From contig JAJEKV010000200.1 in NCBI GenBank assembly GCA_021234155.1, positions 216,001-280,000 of the forward strand: a stretch of 64,000 nucleotides of DNA, in the 5' to 3' direction. This document shows, piece by piece, positions 33,450 to 44,155 of the stretch (position 1 is the first letter of the stretch; each line of letters begins with the position of its first letter). The translations under genes were made by a program, and so were the position numbers. Below the pieces are notes generated by a model. It was not told the DNA's origin. It saw only the letters and a program-made list of their open reading frames with translations, and made no database searches. The stretch comes from Isoetes taiwanensis. Its lineage: Eukaryota; Streptophyta; Lycopodiopsida; Isoetales; Isoetaceae.

Positions 33450-34148
33450 CCCAGCCAAATAAAGCTAATTTCGACCTTTTCCCTTTAATTTTAATTCTAT
33501 TCCTAGTCATTGATAACATTAGATCAAGGAACCATTTTTGGTTCTGGTTTAGCGCAAGCAGCGGCCCAACGGACTGCCTTCCCATCAAAATGATCCCTAG
33601 AGGGATCCACAACATCCGAAAACAGAACCCTTAGTAATTTCGGCCCTTTGGGCTCCAAGAGAATCCATCAATTCGCGATTTGATGCTGTATTTCATAAAT
33701 GAAGATTTGCCAAGGCAAGCATTACAGTAGCTTCTAATTGATATTTTCTTTGATTTCCATCGTTATCCTGAGTCTAGAGCTCTAAATCATGAGCGAAATC
33801 AGGCTGCCAGATCAAAACTAAGCTAATACAGATCTTCAGAATCGGATTTTGCAGACTCATAAACTCTTAGAAGCGGACTGATTCTTTCCTTCTCTTCCAT
33901 AATTTGTAGCAGAAGAATTATTCCCTTCTAAAACACCAAACTATCTTACCTCTTGATCGCTTCTCTGAATCCCTGATCGTCCCTTCTATGATTTGTTGCC
34001 GCTCCTTTTCTTCCTCTCTTCCACGTTCTGTTCTTTATTCTAACTTCCTTTGAACTATTTCATTGCCACGTCATCCTTGTATCCAAGTCATCTCTTCTTA
34101 TTATTTAATATAGTATAAAGGTACAACTACAATACAAATCACATCACA
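33450..34148 (-). repeat. Gypsy 5' LTR
   Basis: Partner of 15196-15865. It has two extra short segments (about 12 bp near 33540 and about 18 bp near 33900), which account for the length difference. No convincing tRNA primer site follows it on -. Confidence 0.85.
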
Positions 34149-34550
34149 ATAATGGTATTTGGATTAATTTGCAAAAAGGTTTCTGAGCCATGAAGGTTGC
34201 GACATGTAGGTTGGTGAAAGAAATTTGGGAAAGTAACAGTATACAGACTGGAACAATATAATTAGGAGTTGTAACATATATATAACCAACAAACAAGAAG
34301 GCTGAAGTAGCAAAAACGGGCGAGGCAAAATATTCTCTTCAACATTTGTTACACTTGAAACTACTTCCTAGTGGGACAAGCTAAAGCCTTTGTATCTCCG
34401 TGGTTTATTGATGGGAACCCTTACAAGAACCCCATCTTAATTTGTTTCTAGATTAAGCTCCATTCTCTATTTGTTCTATATCATCTATAAAAGGCTGCTC
34501 CTCCTTCATGTAGTTTCCATGATTTTTTTTTTCCTGGAGCTATAGCTTCA
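34149..34550. other. No gene recognised
   Basis: Flank of the gypsy element. AT-rich, with no supported feature. Confidence 0.5.
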
Positions 34551-34696
34551 TATAGACGTTAAAACACAATCTATCTATCTGTCTATCTTTAGGATGATGC
34601 CACATGCCCCCTGGGGGCCAATGGGCATGGACATCAAAAGCACCCCCACTTAAACTATTGAGCACTATTTCAACAAGCATATATGAAACGTTCTCT

Positions 34697-36961
34697 ACAT
34701 TCTGGAGAAGGGTCTTGAGCAAGACTGCACAGCCCACAGGGAACATCACCTCGGTGCAATGTGTACAGTACTTGCAACAGCTTTACGACCCGCTCGGGGG
34801 CCGGACACCAGTTCCTCCACAGATAGGCATGGCGCTGGTCATCACAAAGGGGGATGTCATCATGGGCCTACAACGTCTAGCTAATGGGAAGGCAGCAGAT
34901 TTAGATGGCATGCAGGCGGAACTTCTGAAATGGGCTGGGCCTCCACTGGTGCCTGTCCTCACGGCATTGTTCAATAAAGCATTGCAAGAAGGCTTCCCTC
35001 CACAGTGGATCACCAGTAGAGTTGTGCCCATATACAAGGTAGGGGACCCTTAATGCCCGGCCAACTATCATACTATTATGGTCAGCTCTCTCTTTGCAAA
35101 ACTGTTGGCTGGCATCCTTGAGCAGCGGCTGACAATATGGGCAGAGGTTGCAGATGTGCGAGCTCTTACACAGGCAGGTTTCCGGCCCAGGCATTCCACC
35201 ATTGATCATATCTTCACTCTACGCACATTGATTGAGGATAGCAGGAATCGCCGGCAAAACCTGTACTGCTGTTTCGTGGATTTTGCAAAAGCTTTTGACA
35301 CAGTGCCCCGCGACAAGCTATGGGCACTGCGGTAGCTGGAGACCCCCCTTGACTTGCAGAATGCAGTATATAGGCTATACGAGGCATGCTCAGGTCGTAT
35401 CACATCGTCAGGACAACCGGTAATCATTAGTATTGGAGTGCGTCAGGGTTGCCCCCTCTCCCCCACACTTTTTGGCCTATACCTTGACCAGCTGGAAGAT
35501 TGGCTCTCTGAGCATGGAGGTGCAGGCGCCCATCTCATGCATCACACAATCCGGCAACTCATATATGCTGACGATGTCAACCTCCTGGCCTATACTCCAG
35601 AGGACATGCAAAGTCACCTGGACGCTCTTGACACTTTTTGTCGATTCACTAGCATGCGAGGTAACTTGGCCAAAACTAGGGTGCTCCTAGTTTCATCATC
35701 CCGTCAGCCAAGGCTTCCCTCATTCACTTCCCAGGGACAAGATGTAGAGGTGGCTCCGACCTACAAGTACTTGGGGATCGAGTTCCCAACTACCACCCAT
35801 TGGAATGCTGCCATCAGGTTGCGGGTCATGGCGGGTTGGAAAGCACTATATGCCATGCAGAACAATAGCCACAAGGCAGAGTTGTATGCCTGGGGCCACC
35901 GGTCACACTTGTTTCGGGCCTTGGTCGAGCCGGTCCTTTTGTATGGGGCAGAAGTGTGGGGTCCGGTGATATCCCTCAACACCTGGAATGACCTCGAGCA
36001 GGTGCAGAAGGCCTTCTTGGCACGAGCCCTTGGGGTGAAGTCCACAGTTCCATACCAGATCCTACTCCAGGACACAGGTTTTCTACCCCTTCAACGGGAT
36101 GTATTGGAATGCCATATCATTTACTTCCAGAAGGTGGTCGCTATGGCTGATACACATTTGCCCAACCTTGCTTTGGCCATGGCGATGGATCCCCAACGCT
36201 TGAAATCCTGCTGGAAGGACAAGCAAGCTCAGTGGTTCTCACGCTGGGGTGTACAGGCAAACAGATGCGTACATGTAAGGACAAAGAAAGATCACAAAGA
36301 ACTTAAGTTGTACCTCGATGCTACTTTTCTTCGCAAGCTCTGGGATGCAGATGCTCTGACGCACGTTAAGCTGGCACACTATCAGCAGCAAGTCAATCCT
36401 AGGCTCACGAGAGGCCCACACCAGTACTTGTATACCCAGCTGCATGAAGAAGCACAGACTTATAGCTTCCATTCGCACGGGTGCACATCGCCTCTGCATT
36501 GAGACAGGACGTTGGGCTCGGGAAGCACGAGAGCAAAGGCTTTGCCAGTGTTGCCACCAGGGCGCCAATGAGGCTGAATGTCATGCCCTCCAGATCTGCC
36601 AAGCGTTTGCCCATATCCGAAAGCGATATGTTCGATTACTAGTGCCTGGCCAGCCGTTGCATTAGTTATTGACTATGGCATCAATGGGTTTGTTGGGGTC
36701 ATACCTCCAGGAGGTTATAGATGCATGGACTCAGTTGTGTCCTCCGGGATGGTATTGAACTGTCCTATACAATTGTACAGCGTGCCAACATACTTATTAC
36801 TGCTAAGATTTTTCCCTCGAAAACCCTTCGGGGCGGGGGTTTTTTAATCCTGTTAGTAATACGCTTGCTGCTCATTTTTGTTTGGGTCCCATAGGCCAAT
36901 CGGTCTCCGTGGATGCTAAAAAAATCTATTCTATTCTATTCTATTCTATTCTATTCTATTC
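34697..36961 (+). mobile_element. LINE-2: L1-type LINE, 5'-truncated, (TTCTA)n tail
   Basis: It is the same family as LINE-1. It begins between endonuclease and RT (FWRRVLSKTAQPTGNIT). RT and zinc knuckle follow in three or four pieces. The 3' UTR has CCCTCG...CGGGGG (36814-36839), AGGCC-AATC-GGTCT (36893-36906), GATGCTAAAAAAA and a (CTATT)n tail to 36961. Copy B shows the pre-insertion sequence, which defines both ends. Any target duplication is three bases or fewer. Confidence 0.9.
34700..36665 (+). pseudogene. LINE-2 reverse transcriptase, near-complete but interrupted
   Basis: It reads LANGKAADLDGMQAELLKWA, a stop at 35051-35053, AGFRPRHSTIDHIFTLRTL and CCFVDFAKAFDTVPRDKL, a stop at 35333-35335, then a 382-codon frame 35354-36502 with GVRQGCPLSPTLFGLYLDQ, LIYADDVNLLAY (YADD at 35564-35575), YKYLGIEF and LLYGAEVWGPV. 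A frameshift near 36450 leads to the knuckle CQCCHQGANEAECHALQIC. It is the best preserved RT of this LINE family in the window. Confidence 0.9.
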
Positions 36962-36969
36962 TAAAATGA

Positions 36970-38260
36970 CAGATGTTACATCTTTATGTCTGGGCACATG
37001 GGTGCTAAGATGTCTTCTTTCAAACTGCTAATGTGCATCTAAAGACAACAAATTCCAGCAACTATGTCTGACATAAAATGTGCATATGCCCCTTCTTGTA
37101 CTCTTGAGATAAATCCACTTGAAAACTATAGGCAATTGGTTATGGACCATAATAATATTATCCCATATCTCATGTACCTTTTGGAGGAGGGGGCAATTAG
37201 AGTTATGGACCTAGATGAGGCGATATTAATATATTTGAACATCGTCGATATATTTCGTATAAGAAAGGTAGTAATGTTAGAAATACTACTATAGTGGAGG
37301 CCTTGTATAAGAATAATAAAGCGTGCCTTCAAGTTGGGAATATTAAGTGATATACGCCAAAATGGCAATAATAAAGCAAGGTAATTTTGCATGATGGGTT
37401 TTTCACATGGAAACACCAGCTCCTAACAATTGAGAATCTGGACAGTAATAAAGTGAAGCAAAGATCTATGACATGGCCACCTGCAATCACAAATAAACAC
37501 TTTCTCCCATGAGAATCGAAGAGCATATCTATAACCACCTAGCATCAATTGCTTTATAAATAACAACGAAGCAAAGGAACGACATTAATATTAGATTAAT
37601 CAGGTTGAAAAAACATGAAATGCAAAACCTCAGGCTTCCATCAACAACGATACACCATTCCTTGTCATTGCCACATCAGAAGCTTGTACAGAAGCTACTA
37701 TGGAAACGAATAATGCACAGGATGGCAATCTAAAACTGCTCTCACTCACTAGTTCATGGACCACATGAGAATATCTACTATTACATTTTCCCATGAAAAG
37801 GCGTAGGGCAGTTGCATATATCCCTATAGGCATATATGTGTACAATTACTCCTAATCAATCATTTCATGTTACTTTTGTAGACATCTACATTGGTGGCGC
37901 TAGCATCTTATATCATAGAGATTCTTGACCAACAACACGAGCTACGTCCACTGAAAAAATTGGCATATTTATATTCATTAGTAGGCCTATTACTGTAAAG
38001 GTTTTCCTTCGAAACTGTTGTTACGTTGCCTTGTGCAAGTGAACTCACTAGAGATGCCATGCAACTAAAATATATTCAACAAGGTGAGTTCCAATTTCAA
38101 GCACTTCACAAGTTACTAAAATGTGGGGCGCAATGTGAGTATGAGAAAAAACACAGTCTATAGACCTAATAAAAAGGGCCAAATATTGTATTGCATTAAA
38201 GCACATAATCTTCTGGGATGAGTAATTGTGGAGAAAAAAAGGAAAATTTCAAAATATTGA
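36970..38260. other. Duplicate A spacer, no firm gene
   Basis: The frame at 37064-37294 (NPLENYRQLVMDHNNIIPYL, then MDLDEAILIYLN) has a match in copy B at 40157 and 40940. The two halves are conserved, so it may be a relic of an older ORF. I do not recognise it. Confidence 0.35.
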
Positions 38261-38264
38261 AATT

Positions 38265-38475
38265 CTAGGCTAGCAGATTCCATGAGGAAGGGAATCTATT
38301 TGAAGCAGATAACAAATCAGCGTGCTCATGCACAACAATATGAGGAAAAGAAATGAGAACATACAGGCTCTTCACTTCTGACTCCATGGAAGACCTACTA
38401 CGACTGGATTTGGATTCCCCTGTCATTAAAAAACTCCCATGCTGCACATGAATAGGGCATTGGGTTTTAACCGCT
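38265..38475 (-). pseudogene. R2R3-MYB C-terminal fragment
   Basis: On - it reads [20 protein letters not shown] and SSMESEVKSLYVLISFP, matching the tail of the MYB at 41984-42810. A two-base deletion shifts the last part (LLSASNRFPSSWNLL in place of [11 protein letters not shown]). The DNA-binding repeats are absent because the duplicate ends here. Not functional. Confidence 0.85.
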
Positions 38476-38539
38476 AAGAAAGTTGACACTCGAGTTGTTT
38501 GAACTCCAAGATTGGGGTCAATGAAAATCAAGGTCTAAG

Positions 38540-39900
38540 AGATTGGGTCGCACATTTCTAGAACGAAATATGCTTTTTGTGGTCAACACCTATATGATGT
38601 GACCATATGGTTGGTGTAGAAGCCCTTAATTGAGATAAAAAGTTAGTTGTCTATGCATTATGCTATCAAAGTTGTTCACGCCATATAATACATACTCAAA
38701 GTTGTTCCTTCTACTTGTTGAGAAACCTTCTCAAGTTCACTTCCAATGACAGTAATGTATACGAGCAACCATATGCATATAGGAGGTTTCCTATACAATG
38801 CACTTGTTTGAAGTACCATAAATTATACTCAACTATTCAGGAGTAAGACATACTAGAGATCTAAATCCATTGCAGAAAATTCAATAATCGCCACATCACA
38901 TATATCCGAGCATCAAACAATCAAATGCAAGTTGAATAACAATCATGGATGTACAAATTTATAACCAAGCTTTTGATTTAGATGGCAGAGGGAAATATGT
39001 CAAGATGGAAGTCCAAAAGGCGCCTCCAAAATGATCAAAATAAGATGTTACTTACCAAATAGCAAAAGGACTTATGTTGAAATTACTACTCATGCATATA
39101 ATTTCAACAAATGTTCATTTTACATTTTACAAGTGCCCTTGTGGGTGCTTACGCCATGTAAGGGCTTCAATGCACGGCTTGGCAGTGGACTCATCGCCTC
39201 TGCGGCCTGCCCACCACCACGCCTTGCACCTCACCCTTACAGGAGCACAAAAGCCCACAAGGGCATTTTATATAGTACATAAGAAAGTAAGCAATGTCAT
39301 CATTACTTAATGCTTCTTTCTCAAGGTCATGGGTTCAACGCTTCGTTATGAAAGTGGCATGCATCATTATAAAGTTGATGACGGAAGGACCCACTTCAGC
39401 CATATACAGTGATGGGGGGCAGGACCCATCTGAATGTATTGTGTTGTAAATTGTCCCATAAGCTACATATTCTAAGCGAGGTAAACCCTAGGCTACCACA
39501 GTCGTCGGATTCGTCGATCCTACGACCCAGATAGTATGTTGGGGCCTTTGGGCACCTCTCATTTCGCTTATAGACATTTATGATTGGAGGCGCCTATGAT
39601 TTTGAAATATGAAATACGATTTTGCCTAAGGTTTTGAGGGAATATCAAACCTCTATACGGCTTTGCCTAAGATTTTAGAATATGAAATACGGGGGCTCGA
39701 ACCTCCACCAAAATAACTCAATGTCCTAATAAAATTACTTTAACCAACGTACCTAGTGAGCTAATGTCATTATTTTTTATCTTGAATCTATGTTTTTCAT
39801 ATTAACAACCCATTCAATTGTTTTTGGGATATACGGTCTATGGTTTCGAGAATTGTTATTCTTACATCCATATCAAATCCCCCTGGAACCCCCTGTTACT
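38540..39900. other. Spacer between duplicates; tRNA-like T arm
   Basis: No gene. Small direct repeats (TATGAAATACG.. and TTTTGCCTAAG..) lie at 39598-39690. On - at 39690-39765, GGAGGTTCGAGCCCCC forms a T-arm/B-box-like hairpin, preceded by a TAGCTCACTAGG..GTTGG stretch resembling an A box. It may be a tRNA-derived SINE head, at low confidence. Confidence 0.35.
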
Positions 39901-40285
39901 TTACTACATATGGATGTTAAAACACAATCTATCTATCTGCTTATCTTTAGGATAATGCCACATGCCCCCTGGGGGCCAATGGGCATGGACATCAAAAGCA
40001 TCCCCACCTAACCCATTGAGCACTATTTTAACAAGCATATATGCATCGTTCTCTAAAATGACAGATGTTACATCTCTAAGTCTGGGCACATGGGTGCTAT
40101 GATGTCTTCTTTCAAACTGCTAATGCGCATCCAAAGAACAACAAATTCTAGCAATTATGTCTGACATAAAATGGACATGTGCCTCTGCTTCTACTCGTGA
40201 AATAAATCCACTTGAGAACTATAGGCAATTGGTTATAGACCATAATAACATTATCCCATATCTCATGCACCTTTTGGAGGAAGGA

Positions 40286-40930
40286 AGGAAGGAAAAAATT
40301 TTAACGTCCACGGAACCCAATCGGGTTATGGGACCAAGTACATAAGGGACCGAAGTCCTGGACCGAAGTCCAAACAAGAACATGGGCCGAAGCCCTTAAA
40401 CCAAAGCATAACGTGAGCTAGAACACAACCATCATGACCCGGATTAAAAACCACCTGGGAAAAAACCGTTGCCAGGATGACTATGGCTGCTCACCGATCC
40501 AAAAATCCATGCTGTTGCACAAGCAACAAGCATACCTTCATACCTCCAGCAGGCAAAGCTTCACCAAGCAACTCCGAACCGTAACCTCTTCACAACTGGG
40601 TGCTGGAAAACAGACGCCCCCAACGCCAATCGCCCAGACACGCAGGGAAGGCGGCGCTCAGAAAAACCGCTCAGGGAAATCGCCCATCGGAGGTGCCTCC
40701 TCACCCATCCACCAGCCCCGCGCCAAGGCGCCAGCACCCCCAGGTATGCGCGCAGGCGGACATCCACTCAGGCACACACAGGGGCGTCATCCTTCACTGC
40801 CGCTGCTCCAACGCCATCCATCATTGCATCCGCTCGGGCAGGCCTCAGGCAGCGCCTCAGGCAGGCGCCAGGCGCCAGGCGCCAGGCGCAGGGAGTGGTC
40901 CTGCGGAGGGCAAGAGGCACAAAAAGAAGC
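40286..40930 (-). mobile_element. LINE-derived non-autonomous element in duplicate B
   Basis: It is absent from duplicate A. On - its 3' part has TTTTTAATCCGGGTC (40432-40447), three TTCG hairpins (GGGCTTCGGCCC, GGACTTCGGTCC twice, 40345-40400), AACCC-GATT-GGGTT (40314-40327), GACGTTAAAATTTT and a (TTCC)n tail. The 5' half (40560-40920) is GC-rich with (CAGGCGC)n and shows no RT similarity. It therefore looks like a short element using a LINE 3' end, not a simple truncation. Confidence 0.65.
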
Positions 40931-41119
40931 TACCAAATCAAGTTATGGATTTAGATGAGGTGATATTAGTATATTACAACACCGTTCAATATATTTTGTA
41001 TAAGAAAGGTAATAATGTTAGAAATACTACTATAGTGGAGGCCTTGTATAAGAATAAGCGTGGCTTCAAGTTGGGAATATTAAGTGAGGCAGCAAGGTGG
41101 TTTTCCACATCCAAATCCT

Positions 41120-41980
41120 AGTAATTGAGAATATGGACCTGCAATCACAAATAAACACTTTCTCCCATGAAAATCGAAGAGCATATCTATAACTACCTAG
41201 CATCAACTCTTAAGTGGTTGTTTTATAAATAACAACGGAGAAAAGGAACGACATTAATGCTAGATTAATCAGTTGAAAAGACATGAAGTGCAAAACCTCA
41301 GGCTCCCATCAACAACGATATACCATTCCTTGTCATTGCCAAATCAGAAGCTTGTACATAAACTACTATGGAAACATATAATGCATGGATGGCAATTTAA
41401 AACCTGCAAAACTTGGAGCACTATCATCTCCAAACAAGGAATATTTTTCAGGATATTTCCTCCCTCCCTCTCTCACTCATTAGTTTGTGGTCTGCATGAG
41501 AATACCTACTATCACATTTGCCCATGAAGAGGCGTAGGGCAATTGCATATATTCCTATAGGCGCATATGTGTACAATTACTCTTAATCAACCATTTCATG
41601 TTTCTTTTGCAGGCATTGGTGGCACTAGCATCTTATATTATAGAGGTTCTTAACCAACAACACGAGCTGTCCACTGAGGAAATTGGCATCTTTATATTCA
41701 TTAGTATGGCATCTTTATATTCATTAGTAGGCATATTACTGTAAAGGTTTTTGCTCAAAAATATTGTACTGTTGCTTTGTGGAAGTCAACTCACTAGAGA
41801 TGGCATGCAATGAAAATATATTCAACAAGGTGAGCCAATTTTTCAAGCACTTGACAAGTCAGTAAAATGTGAACCTAATAGAAAGGGCCAAATATTGTAT
41901 TGCCATTAAAGCAGATACTAATCTTCTGGGATGAGTAATTGTGGGAAAAAAAAAGGAAAAATCCAACATAGTGAAATTCT
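41120..41980. other. Duplicate B spacer, no gene
   Basis: It matches 37320-38260 of duplicate A. There are no supported features. It is the 3' flank of the MYB gene on -. Confidence 0.5.
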
Positions 41981-41983
41981 AGG

Positions 41984-42810
41984 CTAGCAGATTCCAAGAT
42001 AAGGAAGGGAATCTGGTTGAAGCAGATAGAACAAATCAGTGGGCTCATGATGCACAGCAGGATCAGGAAAAGAAATGAGATCATACAGGCTCTTCATTTC
42101 TGGCTCCATGGAAGAGCTGCTACAACTGGATTTGGATTCCCCTGTCATTAAAAAACTCCCTTGCTGCACATGAACAGGGCATTGAATTTTAGCCTGATTT
42201 TCCAAATTCGGCTCGCAAATGTCGATTCTGAATGGCACTGCTAGTCTGTAACTAGAAGCTTCGCCCAAAGCTAGCGCCTTTGAAGGCTTGCGGACAAGGT
42301 TCCAAAAATTTTTGATTTCGTTGTCTGTCCTTCCCGGTAGGTGCTGCGCAATCAAAGACCATCTGCAATTAATTACAAATACAAACACATGGGTCATTCA
42401 TACATTGTGTCACCACTGCATTCGATTAACGTCTAATAAAATTCTCAGTCTGTCACCTGTTACCGTAAATGGAGTGGAGCTCAAACACAAGCTTTTGCTC
42501 CTCGGCTGAAAATTCTCCTCGTTTGATGCCCGGCCTTAAGTAATTGAGCCATCTGAGTCTACAACTCTTGCCACAACGCTCTAATCCTGAAGCAAAACAG
42601 GAAACCCAAACATTGTATCAGTCTAAACATTTGTTAGTGTGTAAGAATTCATTTCTAAGAATAGAAGTTACCAGCCAAGACAGGAACCTGGCTCCATTTT
42701 ATGATTCCATGCTTGTGGACAAATTTCGCAAGCTTATGATCCTCGTCGGGAGACCAGAGGCCCTTCCTGAGCTGTTTAGATTTAGTGCTGCAGCAGGAGC
42801 AGGTTTTCAT
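41984..42810 (-). CDS. R2R3-MYB transcription factor, three exons (215 aa)
   Basis: Exons on - are 42672-42810, 42457-42586 and 41984-42362, joined by GT-AG introns in the usual plant R2R3 positions (after VLA/G and inside GNR/W). They give 648 bases in frame. R2 runs [12 protein letters not shown] to RWLNYLRP with Trp in all three positions. R3 runs [12 protein letters not shown] to [11 protein letters not shown] with Phe/Trp/Trp. The short C-terminal region is Ser-rich ([19 protein letters not shown]) and ends [14 protein letters not shown]2R3-MYBs bind DNA and regulate transcription in the nucleus. No target pathway can be read from this. The start MKTCSCC is shared with the 62-kb relative, which supports it. 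Confidence 0.88.
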
Positions 42811-42954
42811 TGGAGTGGAATGGTGTAAGTAAAATCAGATCTATAGAATAAAAAGAAAGAGGCTGTTAACCAGTCTTTCTCCAACATGTATTTAGACGAC
42901 AAAAACCTATAAATGGCAATATCCCCCAACCTCCGGTCCGAGCGTATATATAGA

Positions 42955-43225
42955 TAGATAGAATTTTAACGTCACTCCACTAGTATATAATGTGTGCATT
43001 GTTTGGCCCTTGATTTTGCCTCTATTATCACCTACAATTTTGGCCATACTTTTTCCATCTATGTTTTCGACACTTGAAAGTACTATTTCAGTTTTATCTA
43101 TTTTGGAGACCATGTTAAAGTCCCCCACAATAATTGATGTTGCACCCGTTGGCTTTCTCGTCATTAAATGTCTCCTCGCATGACGTAAAAGTTGCTTCTT
43201 CTTCTCAGTATCTATCATTCATACC
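42955..43225 (-). mobile_element. LINE endonuclease scrap joined directly to a 3' tail
   Basis: On - it reads HARRHLMTRKPTGATSIIVG followed by DFNMV, an endonuclease GDFN motif. About 190 bases later it goes straight into AGTGACGTTAAAATTC and a (TATC)n tail at 42955-42962. RT is entirely missing, so either the copy was internally deleted or a template switch joined the two parts. Confidence 0.6.
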
Positions 43226-43229
43226 GTAA

Positions 43230-44150
43230 TGGACTTGACATCTTTATTATATGTAATTTATCGAATCTCTTTCCACTTTCATGCCTCTGCCATAAGGTTC
43301 CCAAATGATTATTTCGATTTTTGGTGGGGGAAAGAAAAAGAAAAATTGAAAAATGCCTTGGTTAACCATTGGCATGGTTGTTTGGGGTTTTTTTGGAACC
43401 ATTGGAAATGTTTTTTGTTTTAAACCATTGTTTTAAATTTAGGGTTCTAATTTGGGGTTCTAATTATGCAGCGACCATCGTCCATCAAAACCGTGGCTGC
43501 ATCGTCCATCAAAACCGTAGCCACAAAACCGTCGATCGACTTTTTAAACCGTAGCCAGGGGTTTAAACCAATTTCGGCCAAAAGCCAATTCGAAGCGACC
43601 AATTTCACAAAAAGATCGAGTTTAGCGATGGATCCGCAGTTTGGGTCGAGTTTCTTTTTGGTAGAAGTTAATTTTGGTTGAGATTTTTAAAGCTTGATCT
43701 GCTTTCGAACAATCCATTTTCGGCCCTTTCCTATTCACAAAACACCCATTTACATCACGGAAGATCGGAGTTTCTTTACGATTCTGATCCAGAGATCCTC
43801 CACTTGAACACATCTACCATGGCCCATGCAACTCCGACCACGACCATCACCTTGGGGTTTGTTACATTCTTTCATCTTGAAATCCAAATCGAAATCAAAC
43901 CTTTGTTATTTTCCAAGCACCATTTCTCACATTGAAATCCAAATCCAAATCAAACTTACGTTCCTTTCCAACGAAGCCTCTGAACCTGATGAATTTTCGT
44001 GAAGAAGCCCAAAAGTCTGCTTTGCATGTGCACGAGTTTGCTTAGATGAGGAAGGCGGATTAGGAGAGCGACTCGTTTCACCTTGCTAGGGCGTTGGATG
44101 CAAGTTTTTCTTCTTTTTTGGTGCGGCCCCTTATTTCCATAAATCCGGCT
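43230..44150. other. No firm gene
   Basis: There are small direct repeats (CATCGTCCATCAAAACCGT twice at 43486-43520) and CAAATCGAAATCAAAC-type repeats near 43880-43950. A weak open frame at 43678-43935 may be the upstream part of the HUH-type gene that follows. Confidence 0.35.
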
Positions 44151-44155
44151 TTGTT

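Larger units (their letters stand above)
15196..34148 (-). mobile_element. Ty3/gypsy LTR retrotransposon, chromodomain type, heavily nested
   Basis: Matching LTRs flank the block. Between them, read on - from right to left, are RT, RNase H, H2C2 zinc finger, integrase core and a chromodomain trace, which is the Ty3 order. It is split by a LINE block (18250-26182), a copia element (27895-33291) and an organelle-derived patch. After removing these, only about 4.2 kb of interior remains, and gag and most of the protease are missing. LTR divergence (about 25 differences in the first 430 bp by eye, plus indels) shows it is the oldest layer. I could not find a clear target-site duplication. Confidence 0.85.
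34551..38470. repeat. Segmental duplicate A (interrupted by LINE-2)
   Basis: 34551-34696 and 36962-38470 match 39905-40285 and 40930-42195 (duplicate B). The match covers a CTATCTATC-bearing LINE tail, a CCCCCTGGGGGCC block, the ENYRQLV...HNNIIPYL frame, several intergenic blocks and the C-terminal third of a MYB gene. Similarity is high but with many indels, so the duplication is not recent. Confidence 0.85.
39905..42195. repeat. Segmental duplicate B (interrupted by a LINE-derived element)
   Basis: Counterpart of duplicate A. It keeps uninterrupted the sequence CGTTCTCTAAAATGACAG (40047-40064), which is the empty site for LINE-2. It is instead interrupted at 40286-40930. On its right it runs into a complete MYB gene, whereas copy A stops within MYB exon 3. 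Confidence 0.85.

Noticed and set aside
33630-33655. GGCCCTTTGGGCTCC hairpin as another LINE 3' signal
   Set aside because: It lies within the gypsy LTR, present in both LTRs, and lacks the GACGTTAAAA signal and tail.
36814-36839. Rho-independent terminator look-alike (GC hairpin followed by T run), also at 22708 and 63223
   Set aside because: It resembles a bacterial terminator, but it lies in the 3' UTR of a eukaryotic LINE and is better explained as an RNA element of the LINE.
40434-41121. Two long + ORFs rich in Ala, Pro and Arg
   Set aside because: They arise from the GC-rich (CAGGCGC)n body and the TTCG hairpins of an element oriented on -. Both frames and the - frame are open, which points to composition and not coding.
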